NCBI RefSeq assembly: GCF_004522095.1
Contig: NZ_SPUI01000003.1
Coordinates: 496,001 to 560,000, forward strand
DNA: 64,000 nt
Reading direction: 5' to 3'
From: Nocardioides sp. 503
GTDB taxonomy: Bacteria; Actinomycetota; Actinomycetes; Propionibacteriales; Nocardioidaceae
Position numbers and translations under genes: made by a program. Below the pieces are notes generated by a model that was given only the letters and a program-made list of their open reading frames with translations, was not told the DNA's origin and did not search any database. Positions 7,052-15,795 of the stretch are shown one piece after another; the stretch's first letter is position 1, and every line of letters starts with the position of its first letter.

Positions 7052-8584
7052 TCACCATGCGAACTTCTCGGCGCCGTAGGCGGCGAGGGTTGCCGCTTCG
7101 AGCATGGACACGTCTGTAGCGGACTTCCGTCGACCCCAAACCCCGCGGTCACCGACGGTGCGCCAGGTGGCACCGGCCACGGCTTCGTCGAGCTCAGTCG
7201 ACGAGGGGTGGAGAAGATTGCCGCCGCGGACCTTGTCGAAGAATCTCGAGCACGCTTCGGCGTACTCGTCGAGGGTCACCGTCTCCACGGCGACGTCAGC
7301 GTCCTCAAGGTCCTTGAGCAGGTCCTTGGTGGGGCCCTTCTCATCGATCACGATCGCGCAGTCGGTCTTGGCCTGGATTCGTTTCAGCTCCGCCACCAGC
7401 CAGGTAACGTCCTCGCGGCGGTCAGTGGCTGCCACGAATACCCGATCGATCGGCTCAGCCTCCGAGTCGTTGGGGTCCTCGAGCACCTCGACGATCGAAG
7501 CCGCTGCGATGGAGGCCCACAAGCGGTCCACCGACACAGCCACCCCGATGACAGCCGGCGCTTCGGGCTGCTCAAACGGTTCCCCCGCGCACGCCTCCCA
7601 CTTGCCAGTGCCGAAGATCGGTGGGACGACATCCGTCTTCGGCTCGTCCCAGAACCCCATGCACTCGCGGAACCACTCGTCGGCGGTGAGTACCTGGCGC
7701 ACGTTGGCTAGCGTCTCGATCGTGATGCGGCCTGTAGTGAGCGTTGGGTTGGCGTGCTCGATGAGCTCCAACCGATTGGCTACGCATGGGTCGCCGTAGG
7801 TGAAGCCAGTCTTGGGATGCTGGCAGTCGGGGTCGGCACAGGGCGGGCGCTTACCGTTGCCCCACTCGAGGTAGGTCATGGCCGGGCTGCTGCCTGCGCG
7901 ACCGCGTTCCCGCTCGTCGAACAGAACGTCGCTGTCTTCCTTGCCTGGCGAGGATCCCAGCAGCATCTGTGGGTCCTTCTGGGCCAGCATGATCGGCACC
8001 AGCGCGCCCATCATCGCGGCCCTGAGCGCGAACGCCTCGTCGAGCACCAGCTTGGGCTTCGCGAGACCGCGACCGCCATCACGGGTCCTGGCCTTGAACC
8101 AGACGGTCTGCGGCTGGCCGTCAGGCCCGAGGAGCTCGATCCGCTCCTCGCCGTTGGCGTCGTAGATGCCGTCGTTCTTCTGCGGCAGCATCCGCTTACG
8201 AAGGCTGGGAGCACCGAGAAGAACGTTAGCCAGGTCGCGCTGTGCTGCACGTGTTGTGGACATCTCGTGCGCAGACCACACGATCTCCGGGACGTCGAGC
8301 ACGTAGAACCAGCCGATGACGGCCTGGAGGAAGAGCCCGGTCTTGAGGTTCTGCCTCGAGCAGACAACGCAGAACTCGAAGGTGGCGGGCGAACCGTCAG
8401 GCTTGATCGCGAAGATCAGGTCAAGCGCGAGTTCTTGCTGCGGGTCGGGGGCGAAGCCTGCGGCTGCGCAGACATCGGCCACCTCGGGACCGAACGTCTC
8501 GATGGGCTCGGGGCGAACCCGAAGGCCGTGGGGACAGGTCCAGTAGTCAGGCTCGACCAGCCGCCGCGCTGAGCTTCTGCTCAC
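7052..8584 (-). CDS. Phage terminase large subunit
   Basis: A 510-residue terminase, the ATPase/nuclease motor that packages DNA. The ATPase domain (about 60-260) has a Walker A-like segment CSRQNLKTG near residue 80 and a Walker B-like KLVLDEAFAL near residue 180. The nuclease domain follows, with acidic motif VSVDRLWASI near residue 345 and VIDEKGP near residue 420. It starts with GTG at 8584, inside the 3' end of the small-subunit gene (38-base overlap). Confidence 0.94.
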   Translation of the reverse strand: MSRSSARRLVEPDYWTCPHGLRVRPEPIETFGPEVADVCAAAGFAPDPQQELALDLIFAIKPDGSPATFEFCVVCSRQNLKTGLFLQAVIGWFYVLDVPEIVWSAHEMSTTRAAQRDLANVLLGAPSLRKRMLPQKNDGIYDANGEERIELLGPDGQPQTVWFKARTRDGGRGLAKPKLVLDEAFALRAAMMGALVPIMLAQKDPQMLLGSSPGKEDSDVLFDERERGRAGSSPAMTYLEWGNGKRPPCADPDCQHPKTGFTYGDPCVANRLELIEHANPTLTTGRITIETLANVRQVLTADEWFRECMGFWDEPKTDVVPPIFGTGKWEACAGEPFEQPEAPAVIGVAVSVDRLWASIAAASIVEVLEDPNDSEAEPIDRVFVAATDRREDVTWLVAELKRIQAKTDCAIVIDEKGPTKDLLKDLEDADVAVETVTLDEYAEACSRFFDKVRGGNLLHPSSTELDEAVAGATWRTVGDRGVWGRRKSATDVSMLEAATLAAYGAEKFAW

Positions 8585-8990
8585 GTGCTCTCCTCGCGCG
8601 GGTCACTTCGTCATCCTCACGGTCGACCGCCGGCGGGGTGTCTCCGGTGGGCGCGGGCTCCGGGCTGCCTTCGAGCGCCTCAGCGCGGACCGCGCGGAAC
8701 TCCTTCGAGAGCGTCGAGATCCCAGACTCGTCGGGGTTGGCCAGCTTGCGTGCCAACTGCAGCGTCAGCTGGCCCTCGACGGTGTCGACGACGCCGGCCT
8801 TCTCCAACTCCAGGCGTGTGGCGCGCACCAGCTGGTGCTCAGCCAGGCCCTTCTCGGCGTCAGCCTCGACCGACTCAGCCGCGGCCTTGCGCTGACGGGC
8901 GGCGCGCGAGCGACACGTCGTCGAGCAGTACTGAGCCCGCGACGTCTTGGCCTCGAACGTCTGGTCGCAACCGCCGCACTTGACGTCCAC
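8547..8990 (-). CDS. Putative terminase small subunit with Cys4 zinc finger
   Basis: A 147-residue protein directly before the large terminase. It begins MDVKCGGCDQTF with a zinc-binding segment (CGGC, then YCSTTC), followed by helical DNA-binding-like sequence. GTG at 8990 was chosen because GAGGCGAC lies just upstream. Longer in-frame GTG starts exist (near 9035), but they lack a ribosome site. Small terminase subunits recognise the packaging site on phage DNA; the role here rests on position and helical content. Confidence 0.72.
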   Translation of the reverse strand: MDVKCGGCDQTFEAKTSRAQYCSTTCRSRAARQRKAAAESVEADAEKGLAEHQLVRATRLELEKAGVVDTVEGQLTLQLARKLANPDESGISTLSKEFRAVRAEALEGSPEPAPTGDTPPAVDREDDEVTRARRAREQKLSAAAGRA

Positions 8991-9115
8991 GTCGCCTCGT
9001 TCCCCCGCGATTGCGTTCCGTTGCACTGGTCTCGTCACGATGCGGAGAGAGAAGCCCCGAGACTCCGGCGGTCCTGGACGTGTGGCTGTGAACTTTTGAG
9101 GGGCCCTCCCCTGGG

Positions 9116-9424
9116 TCAGACGACCCAGCGGTTGGCCTTTGGCTTCGCCTCGCGCTTCACGGTGACCGGCTTGCGCCCGCGCTGGCGGTTGCCGCGGCTG
9201 GCACCTTCGCTGGTGTTGCACCGGCGGTGGCCCGGGCCTATGACGACGGTGCCGGTCGGGTCGTGGCACAGATGCCAGAGCTGGGTGTTGGCCCAAGCGG
9301 GCGGGATCAGTCGGCTGCGCATCTTGCACACAGGCTCAGCGCAGTACGCCTCGCCTGCAGCAACGACGGGCACCCACCGCTTGCGCTCCTGCTGATGGGC
9401 CCAGCGGTACTTGGGTTTGGCCAT
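9116..9424 (-). CDS. HNH endonuclease
   Basis: A 102-residue HNH nuclease at the head of the packaging module. The zinc ligands and catalytic pattern are visible: CAEPVC near residue 30, then WHLCHD around residues 50-55 and GPGHRRCNTSEGA ending the motif. Phage HNH proteins next to terminase genes are needed for terminase cutting in several cos phages, and this location fits that role. Start ATG at 9424; about 125 bases separate its stop from the terminase small subunit gene. Confidence 0.88.
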   Translation of the reverse strand: MAKPKYRWAHQQERKRWVPVVAAGEAYCAEPVCKMRSRLIPPAWANTQLWHLCHDPTGTVVIGPGHRRCNTSEGASRGNRQRGRKPVTVKREAKPKANRWVV

Positions 9425-9452
9425 CAGGTCGGGACCTTGACCCGGACGCACA

Positions 9453-9480
9453 ACAACCCGGGCCGCGAGGTCCGGGTTGT
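9453..9480. terminator. Hairpin between replication and packaging modules
   Basis: ACAACCCGG and CCGGGTTGT form a perfect 9-bp inverted repeat around a 10-base loop, extended by inner G-C pairs. It lies between the end of the replication genes (9530) and the HNH gene. It may end or attenuate early transcription. No long U-run follows it, as is common in actinobacteria. Confidence 0.6.
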
Positions 9481-9529
9481 GGGGTCGCTAAAGAGGTCGG
9501 ATTCAGTGTGCACCCTGTTGTCCGTGAGG

Positions 9530-10234
9530 TCAAGCACTGGTCTGCTCCGGCGCCTCGGCGTTCTCGGTGCGGATGTGCTCGGCGAGCAGCCCGATCTGGG
9601 TGACGTCCCAGATCGAGCGGCACTCCACGCAGAAGCCGGCCTGCATCTCAAGGTTGATCCTCAGTCCACCTCGGTGCTCGCACACGGGGCAGGTGTTGAA
9701 GGGCCGGTAGGGCGCGCTGTCCCAGCCGGTGATGATGCGGGCTTGGTGCCACCACCGTCGTACGTCGTGCTCGAGGTGGTGGCGCAGGCAGCACCAGGTC
9801 CCCTCGTCACGGCGGCCGTGGTCGTGGACGCACCGCTCGAGCCCAGCGTGCAGGCCGTGCAGGCGTGCCAGCCGGGCGATGGTGCCCGAGCCACCGACGG
9901 TGAGCTGGGTGTCGAGGTCGATGGTGTCCGAGGGGATGATGCCACCGAGGCGGTCGATCCACTCGCCGGCCTCGTCGTCGATGAGCATGATCGTGTCCAG
10001 CGCCTCGATGCGTGCTGCGGGCTTGGACTTCGGGGCGCTGCCTGACTCGCTGTCGGAGCTGGCGGGTGCGGCCCCGAGGAGCTGGTGCACCAGTGCGGGT
10101 ACGCGGGTGAGGTGGTGCTGTCGCCAGCTGGTCGCACCGGACTGCAGCACGTAGGGCTCGCGGTGTGTCGAAGGCCGGGTCAGCTCGGCGATCATCAGGT
10201 GGACGTCCAGGTCGGGGCGCAGGTGGTCGCTCAC
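9530..10234 (-). CDS. Phage protein with Cys-rich zinc-binding C-terminus
   Basis: A 234-residue protein of unknown family. Start GTG at 10234 overlaps the stop of the replication gene (GTGA). The N-terminal two thirds are helical. The C-terminal third carries candidate zinc ligands: ERCVHDHGRR, CCLRHH, CPVCEHRGG and FCVECRSIW (around residues 132-215). The last part resembles HTH-linked zinc ribbons of phage regulators that control the late genes, and its position between replication and packaging genes would suit such a role, but this is inference. Confidence 0.7.
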   Translation of the reverse strand: MSDHLRPDLDVHLMIAELTRPSTHREPYVLQSGATSWRQHHLTRVPALVHQLLGAAPASSDSESGSAPKSKPAARIEALDTIMLIDDEAGEWIDRLGGIIPSDTIDLDTQLTVGGSGTIARLARLHGLHAGLERCVHDHGRRDEGTWCCLRHHLEHDVRRWWHQARIITGWDSAPYRPFNTCPVCEHRGGLRINLEMQAGFCVECRSIWDVTQIGLLAEHIRTENAEAPEQTSA

Positions 10235-13200
10235 GATGAGTCGCTCCAGGAGTAGGTCGGCGTGCTGGGGTCGGCGATGATCGGGACGCCGTAGAGCTCG
10301 GTCGTCATGCAGGCCACGAGCGCCTCGGTGGCGGCTTCGGCCTCGTCCTCGGGGACCACGACCACGAGCTCGTCGTGCACCGGGAAGAGCGTCGCCTCGC
10401 CCCAGCGGGTCTCTCGCCACCGCAGCAGGGCGTCGACCAGGAGCTCGCGGGCGGTGCCCTGGATGCAGTAGTTGGGCGCGGCGTGCGGGGCCCGGGTGGG
10501 CAGGTGGATGGTCCGGCCGGAGTAGGCGGGGAACTGGGTGCGTCCGGACTCGACGCCCTCTCGCACCATGCGGGACCACTCGGTCAGCCCGGGGGTCAGG
10601 GCGTCCATGGCGTCGATGACGGACTGCGCCACGGGGTGGGTGACTCCGACGCCGGCTGCCACGGCGGCCACTCCCCCGCCGTAGATCCGGCCGAAGACGC
10701 CGCGCTTCACGGCGTAGCGCTGGGCCTTGGTGGCCTGGGGGCCGAACGCCAGGCGGGCGACCTCCCAGTGCAGATCGCGGTCGGCGTCGCTCATCAGCGC
10801 GGCGAGGCCAGCGTCCTGACTGAGGGCCGCGGCCACGCGCAGCTCCACGCCGGCGAAGTCGGCCGAGACCAGCAGATGACCGGGGTCGGCGGTGAAGCAG
10901 GCGCGCATGCCGCCTTCGCGGGAGACCTGCTGGACGTTGGGCCTTGAGCTGGACATGCGGCCGGTGTCGGCGCCGAGGGTGAAGATCGTCGGGCGGGCGC
11001 GGCCGTCGCCGCGGGTGACGAGCTCGCGGTAGGGCTCGAGCAGCAGGACCAGCGCGGTGTTGTGGTGGCGGTAGTCGAGCACGGCGCGGACCAGGTCGCC
11101 GACGTCGCCCTCAGCGTCCTTCATCGGGTCCAGGACGCCGGCGGCCACCGAGGGCTTGCCGGTCTTCGTGCGGGGCAGCGGAGCGCCGAGGCCGATCAGC
11201 GCGGCCCCGACCTGGTCGTTGCTGCCGGGGTTGTCGATGCCGTAGCTGCGCACGTGCTCGGCGTGCCGGGCCCGGGCCTCGGTGTGCTCGGCGTGCAGGC
11301 GGTGGACGTGGTCGCCGTCGAGGCGGATACCGCGGTGGCTGACGCGGGCGGTCATGCGCTGCACGGCCCGCTCGCGCTCGAGCACCTCGAGTGCGGGTCG
11401 CTCGATGCTGCGGGCGATGGCGGCGCAGTCGAGGACGTCGGAGCCGTCGTAGCGAACCATCGTCTCGGTGCCGTGGTCGACCTGGGCCCAGCCGGAGCGC
11501 TCGATGGGCGTGGTGACCTCAGTGTCGGTGAGCCACTTCCCGGCCTTGAACAGCGCCTTGCGGGCCTCGTCGGCCGGCGCGGAGAGCGCCTGGTCGCGCA
11601 GCACAGCCTTCGACAGGCTCTTGAGGTCGGCGTCGTTGCCGGCCGAGGCGGGATCGGAGAGCTTGGCCAGGATCCCGGTGTCGAGCATCTTGGCCCAGAC
11701 GTCCTCGGCGTCGGCCAGGCCGGCGTCCACCAGGGGCACCAGGTCTGCGGTGGCCGAGTGGGCGTGCAGCGCGCGAGCCGCGGCGAGGTGGCGTCGCACG
11801 ACGTCAGCCTGGTCGGCGGCGTGCGGGTCGAGCACCAGCGCCAGGTGCTCGTTGCCAAGCTGCACGGTGCGCAGGCGAAAGAGCTCGTGACCTACCGGGT
11901 AGCCGGTGTGCTCGACGTCGACCGTCAGCGCGCCGTCGCCGGCCTCGCCGGTGATGGTCGCCAGCAGCAGGTCGGCCTCGGCGGTGCCGCACTCGCGGAT
12001 GGCGCCGTCGCGGGTGAGGACCGCGGGGAGGGTCACCGCGGCGCCGGCCGCCTCGGCGATCGCCGCCAGCCGCTTCTCCTCACGCAGGGCAGCGGCCTTC
12101 GCGGTGGCCTCAGCGGACCGCTCGCGCATCGGCTTGGCGGGCGGCTTAGGCATGCCCTCCAGCACGTCGTCGACGGACTGTGTGACGGGTTGAAGCGATT
12201 TTCCGGTCGCGGCCTTGTGCGCCTGCGCGCTCGCCTGCATGTACGTAGGGAACTGTTCAAACCCGTCACACCCGTCACCGATCACGGATTCATTGGGGTT
12301 GACCTGCGGAAACGTCTGTGACGGGTTGGTCTCTGAACCCGTCACCAACCCGTCACAACCCGTCACCGCACCCCCCGTCGAGCTGTGGACGGGTCCCGTG
12401 GATTCGTCCGAGGGGCCCGAATCCACGGAAATCGGCGTTTCGGGCGCCCGACCCGCGGCCGGTGCCGGCGGGGCGTGACGGGTTGCCTCGTCCGAACCCG
12501 TCACGGGTCCCATGCCCGGCAGGAAGCCTCCAGAGCGGACCCGCAGCTGCCTGGCCTTGCCGTTGCGCGAGTGCACCGGGAGGTAGCCCAGGCGGGTCAG
12601 CACCTTGCCCCACTTCGTGACGCTGGGGACCGTGTCGGGCCTCATCCCGTTGCGCCGGCAGGACGCCACGAAGGCCTGGTAGAGCTCGCTGCTCGAGGTG
12701 CCCGGCTCGAAGGGCTCGGTCTCCTCGGCGACCCACGTGGAGATCGGGTCCTGCTCGGCGCCGATGTTCTCGGCGAGGTAGCGGATGCTCTCCGGGGCCG
12801 CGGTGACCAGGCCGGTGGAGGGGCCGGCCAGCCAGGCCGCGGCCTCGGCCATCATCGTGGCCAGCACGCCGGGGGCCTCGGTGCGCCAGGCCGTGCTGGA
12901 GACGTGCCCGATGGCCGCGCGAGCCAGCCTGATGGCCTCGGGGTCGCCCTCACAGGGGATGAGCCGCGAGCGGGACCGCACGGCCGGGTCGGTGAGCGGC
13001 GGCTCGTCGTTGGTGGTCAGCACCAGGGTGTGGCTGGGCCGGAAGGTGATCGGGTTCTGGTTCATCTGGTTGGCCGTGAGCTCGCCGCCGCCGGTGAGCT
13101 GCTTGAGCCGCTCCTGGGCCACCCGGCCCTCGCGCGGGCCCTCGTCGATGAAGGAGAGCCGGCGGCCCTTGAGCGCGAACACGATGGAGGCGTGGGCGTT

Positions 13201-14991
13201 CTCGCCGGCCGGGGTGAGCAGCCTGGAGTCGGCGGCGTGGGCGTAGGAGCCGAGCACGCTCATCAGGAGGTGGATGACCTGCGTCTTGCCGCGGCCGGTC
13301 TCCCCGATGAGGATCGGCAGCGCCCGGTCGGCGTAGCCGGTCAGCGCGATCGCCAGGACCCGCACCGCCCAGGCCCGGATCTCCGGGTCGGGCCACACCG
13401 CGGCGAGGAACGCGTCCCACAGCGGCGTCGGGCGCTTCTCGGGCGTCACGCCGGCGGTGTGCAGGTGGGGCGTGGCCGGGTCGACCAGCGCCAGCGTCGG
13501 GCCCTCGAGGCTCGCGCGCAGGGACCACGGCATCCCGCCGGCCCAGAGCACCTCGGGGTCGGAGTCCAGGTCGGCCAGCGCCAGCGCGACGGGGTGCATC
13601 CCGCCGGCCACCAGGCTGTCGATCATCTTGGCCACCGCGCCGGCACCGGCCGCGGTCATGAAGCGGGCCCGGCGCTTCGCGCGCTCGAAGGGGTCGGTGC
13701 CCTTCTCGGCGGTGGGGTCGCCGACCGGCATGAGCGGCGCGACCTGTGCGACGGCCCAGGGGCTCAGGCGCTTGTGCAGCTCCCAGCGCTGCGGCGCGCG
13801 CAGCAGCCACCCGTCGGAGTCGTAGGCGTAGCGCAGTGCCGGGAAGGTGCGCCCGAGCACGGCCTCGGCCAGGGGCTGGTCGAGCCCGGCGTTGGGGTCG
13901 AAGGCGTGGGCGCCGATCACCTGGCGCACGCCGGCCCAGCGCGGAGGCTCGACGATCTGCAGCTCGGGGTCGCCCTCGCCGGGGTCGCCGGGCGCGAGCG
14001 GCGGCAGCGGGAAGCCGTCGGCCATCATCAGGCAGGGGTCGGACGGGACCTGGACCTGTCCGACCACGGTGACGGCCTTGCGGGCGGAGGTGAGCAGCAT
14101 CCGCTCCAGCTCCTCGCCGCGGTCCTCGCCGGCGGTGAGGGTGGCCCAGGCGTCCCGGAGCTCGAGCACGGCGTGCGCGACGCCGGTGTGCCCGCCGGCG
14201 GCCAGCTGCACCAGGTGGTGCACGCGGGCGGTCATGGTGTCGTGCCGCGAGCCGGCGTCGGCGCGGGTGAGCTCGTCGGCGGCCTGGAGCCGCGCCGAGG
14301 TGATGTCGGCGCACTCGGGGCGCCAGTCGTCCAGCAACTGGTCGAGCAGCGCCTCGCCGCTGGAGCGGTCGGCGGCCGCGGGGCCGGCCAGGGTGGCGCC
14401 CTCGGTGAGCCCCTCGACCCAGGCGGGCGGCAGGTCGGGGAACTCGTCGGGCTTGGGCGGCTTGTCGCTGACGGCGCCCGTGGGGTCGTACCAGGCGTAG
14501 GGCTGGCCGGCGCCCTTGTGCGGGGACGGCGCGACGACGGCGTAGCGGTGGTGGCGCTGGATGATCTCGACGTCGCTGGTGGTGCCGGTGTCGAGCTTGG
14601 TGGCGTAGCGCCGTACCGGGACCCGGAAGAAGTAGATCCGGCTCGGGCCGCCCGGCTCCCGCGCGGTGCTCGACCAGGTCGCCGGCAGGGGACCCCAGCG
14701 CTGCAGGAAGTGGCCCAGGGTCTCGGCGCCGTGCTTCTGCACCGTTCCCTTGAGGTACTGGTCGACGTCGATTCCGATGACGTCCTCGGGCATCCGCAGG
14801 GCGATCGAGTGGTGCGGGAAGTGAGCGACCCAGTCGACCAGGTCCATCGGGCCGGTGTCGCGCCCGTCGGCGCCGGTGAACCCGACCGGCGGGGGGGTCT
14901 TGGTCGCGGCCGGCACGGGCAGGATGCAGGGCCAGCCGGCCAAGGCGTAGTCGGCGACGTGCTCGGCGAAGGTGCGGGGTGCCTCGGTCAT
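10231..14991 (-). CDS. Fused primase-polymerase, SF3 helicase and family A DNA polymerase
   Basis: A single 1586-residue reading frame with three enzymes. Residues about 8-190 are an archaeo-eukaryotic PrimPol domain (GIDVDQY acidic motif, SRIYFF, VVAPSPH). Residues about 480-760 are a P4/VirE-type SF3 helicase with Walker A GETGRGKTQ near 564, Walker B LSFIDEGPREG near 615 and a TTNDEPP sensor. After a variable linker (about 820-940), a family A polymerase follows: a 3'-5' exonuclease-like start (TVDVEHTG), TGRMSSSRPNVQQ, motif A SADFAGVELRV near 1377, motif B KRGVFGRIYGGG near 1430 and motif C VHDELVV near 1537. ATG at 14991 is the first good methionine start. The linker DNA contains nine iterons. 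NrS-1-type phage proteins join the first two parts; the full triple fusion is unusual. Confidence 0.92.
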   Translation of the reverse strand: MTEAPRTFAEHVADYALAGWPCILPVPAATKTPPPVGFTGADGRDTGPMDLVDWVAHFPHHSIALRMPEDVIGIDVDQYLKGTVQKHGAETLGHFLQRWGPLPATWSSTAREPGGPSRIYFFRVPVRRYATKLDTGTTSDVEIIQRHHRYAVVAPSPHKGAGQPYAWYDPTGAVSDKPPKPDEFPDLPPAWVEGLTEGATLAGPAAADRSSGEALLDQLLDDWRPECADITSARLQAADELTRADAGSRHDTMTARVHHLVQLAAGGHTGVAHAVLELRDAWATLTAGEDRGEELERMLLTSARKAVTVVGQVQVPSDPCLMMADGFPLPPLAPGDPGEGDPELQIVEPPRWAGVRQVIGAHAFDPNAGLDQPLAEAVLGRTFPALRYAYDSDGWLLRAPQRWELHKRLSPWAVAQVAPLMPVGDPTAEKGTDPFERAKRRARFMTAAGAGAVAKMIDSLVAGGMHPVALALADLDSDPEVLWAGGMPWSLRASLEGPTLALVDPATPHLHTAGVTPEKRPTPLWDAFLAAVWPDPEIRAWAVRVLAIALTGYADRALPILIGETGRGKTQVIHLLMSVLGSYAHAADSRLLTPAGENAHASIVFALKGRRLSFIDEGPREGRVAQERLKQLTGGGELTANQMNQNPITFRPSHTLVLTTNDEPPLTDPAVRSRSRLIPCEGDPEAIRLARAAIGHVSSTAWRTEAPGVLATMMAEAAAWLAGPSTGLVTAAPESIRYLAENIGAEQDPISTWVAEETEPFEPGTSSSELYQAFVASCRRNGMRPDTVPSVTKWGKVLTRLGYLPVHSRNGKARQLRVRSGGFLPGMGPVTGSDEATRHAPPAPAAGRAPETPISVDSGPSDESTGPVHSSTGGAVTGCDGLVTGSETNPSQTFPQVNPNESVIGDGCDGFEQFPTYMQASAQAHKAATGKSLQPVTQSVDDVLEGMPKPPAKPMRERSAEATAKAAALREEKRLAAIAEAAGAAVTLPAVLTRDGAIRECGTAEADLLLATITGEAGDGALTVDVEHTGYPVGHELFRLRTVQLGNEHLALVLDPHAADQADVVRRHLAAARALHAHSATADLVPLVDAGLADAEDVWAKMLDTGILAKLSDPASAGNDADLKSLSKAVLRDQALSAPADEARKALFKAGKWLTDTEVTTPIERSGWAQVDHGTETMVRYDGSDVLDCAAIARSIERPALEVLERERAVQRMTARVSHRGIRLDGDHVHRLHAEHTEARARHAEHVRSYGIDNPGSNDQVGAALIGLGAPLPRTKTGKPSVAAGVLDPMKDAEGDVGDLVRAVLDYRHHNTALVLLLEPYRELVTRGDGRARPTIFTLGADTGRMSSSRPNVQQVSREGGMRACFTADPGHLLVSADFAGVELRVAAALSQDAGLAALMSDADRDLHWEVARLAFGPQATKAQRYAVKRGVFGRIYGGGVAAVAAGVGVTHPVAQSVIDAMDALTPGLTEWSRMVREGVESGRTQFPAYSGRTIHLPTRAPHAAPNYCIQGTARELLVDALLRWRETRWGEATLFPVHDELVVVVPEDEAEAATEALVACMTTELYGVPIIADPSTPTYSWSDSS
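12182..12504. repeat. Nine iterons GTGACGGGTT, candidate phage origin
   Basis: Copies as AACCCGTCAC lie at 12260-12269, 12336-12345, 12347-12356, 12357-12366 and 12495-12504, with a 9-of-10 copy at 12269-12278. Copies as GTGACGGGTT lie at 12182-12191, 12318-12327 and 12475-12484. Relative to the codons they fall in all three phases and both orientations, so the conservation is at DNA level, not protein level. They occupy the linker between helicase and polymerase domains of the replication gene. Lambda ori, inside gene O, is the known parallel. Confidence 0.8.
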
Positions 14992-15028
14992 GAGGTGGCG
15001 TTTGCTCCCTTGGGACGTGGGCGGAGGA

Positions 15029-15676
15029 TCAGGCGTCGTGGTGCGGGAGGCCGAGCAGCGTGCGGATCTGCGAGCGGTTGGTCTGGTCGCTGACCTCGTG
15101 GCCGAGGCTCCGGGCGTACTTGCGCCACTCCTCGACACCGGCGTCAGCAGCCGGCGGGCGGTGGCCCATCTCTGCGGCGTTGGCCGCCGGCACCATGGGC
15201 CCCGCGCCGCAGACGTGCCGCTCGAGCAGGTCCTGGTCGGCGAAGTAGCGCTCACACAGCCCGCACTGCACCGCCCCCGGGCCGCCGGGCTTCTCGTCCT
15301 CGACCGGCTCCCCGGCCGACGCCTCGGGCGCGCGCCACCGGCCGATGGTCTGGCGTACCGTGTTGGCCAGCTTGCTGGTCGAGGGCTTCACGATGGCCTC
15401 GATCTCCTCGACCAGCTGGACGAGCACCTCGTGCTTGGCCTGGAGGTCGTCCAGCGACTCGCGCAGCCAGTCGGGCGCCTGCTCCTCGTCCTTGTCCTCC
15501 TGGAGGGCGCCGACCAGCTGGCGCAGCGACGCGGCGATCGACTCCAGCGGGTCGGCCCTCTCGGCGTTGACCTCGTCCAGGATCTGCTGCTCCCAGGGAG
15601 CCATCCCGTTCTCGGTCTCGTCCTCGTCGGGCTCGCGCATCGCGAGGAACTGCTCGGGGGTGGGGGTCATGGTCAT
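15029..15676 (-). CDS. Phage protein with C2HC-type zinc finger
   Basis: A 215-residue protein with an acidic, helical N-terminus (residues 1-115) and a zinc-finger-like segment CGLCERYFADQDLLERHVC near residues 140-160. The C-terminus contains WRKYARSLGHEVS, similar to short SAP/Lsr2-like DNA-binding tails. AAGGAG before ATG at 15676 is a strong ribosome site; its ATG overlaps the stop of the preceding zinc-finger ORF. It lies just upstream of the replication gene and might bind DNA with it. Family not recognised. Confidence 0.72.
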   Translation of the reverse strand: MTMTPTPEQFLAMREPDEDETENGMAPWEQQILDEVNAERADPLESIAASLRQLVGALQEDKDEEQAPDWLRESLDDLQAKHEVLVQLVEEIEAIVKPSTSKLANTVRQTIGRWRAPEASAGEPVEDEKPGGPGAVQCGLCERYFADQDLLERHVCGAGPMVPAANAAEMGHRPPAADAGVEEWRKYARSLGHEVSDQTNRSQIRTLLGLPHHDA

Positions 15677-15795
15677 CGGTTCTCCTTGGGGTGGGTCTCG
15701 CGGATGTGGCGCTTCTTGTCGCCGAGGACGACGAAGCGCTGGGGGCAAAGCGGGCAGCCGAAGCGGCCCTCGGGCACGGCAGGACGGGGCGTCAC
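15673..15795 (-). CDS. 40-residue C2H2 zinc-finger protein
   Basis: This short ORF encodes 40 residues containing CPLCPQRF, then HIRETH: a C-x2-C-x12-H-x4-H finger almost filling the protein. GTG at 15795 overlaps the upstream stop (GTGA), and its stop overlaps the next ATG (ATGA), so it is fully embedded in the operon and very likely translated. Function unknown; a DNA- or protein-binding adaptor of replication or regulation is plausible. Confidence 0.72.
   Translation of the reverse strand: MTPRPAVPEGRFGCPLCPQRFVVLGDKKRHIRETHPKENR

Noticed and set aside
8991..9115. Extra gene or longer terminase small subunit in the gap before HNH
   Set aside because: No ribosome site or coding pattern was seen; the stretch shows nothing clear beyond upstream in-frame GTG codons.
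9500..9530. Late promoter with TTGACC before the HNH gene
   Set aside because: The matching -10 (CACACT) is weak and the following hairpin would lie in the transcript; the evidence is too thin to list as a feature.
12182..12504. CRISPR array
   Set aside because: Repeats are only 10 bp, in both orientations with irregular spacing, and lie inside a coding region; they fit iterons instead.
12385..15093. 902-codon open frame on the plus strand opposite the replication gene
   Set aside because: It is the antisense of a gene with clear PrimPol and helicase motifs; its product is low-complexity Gly/Arg/Val sequence typical of antisense frames in very GC-rich DNA.
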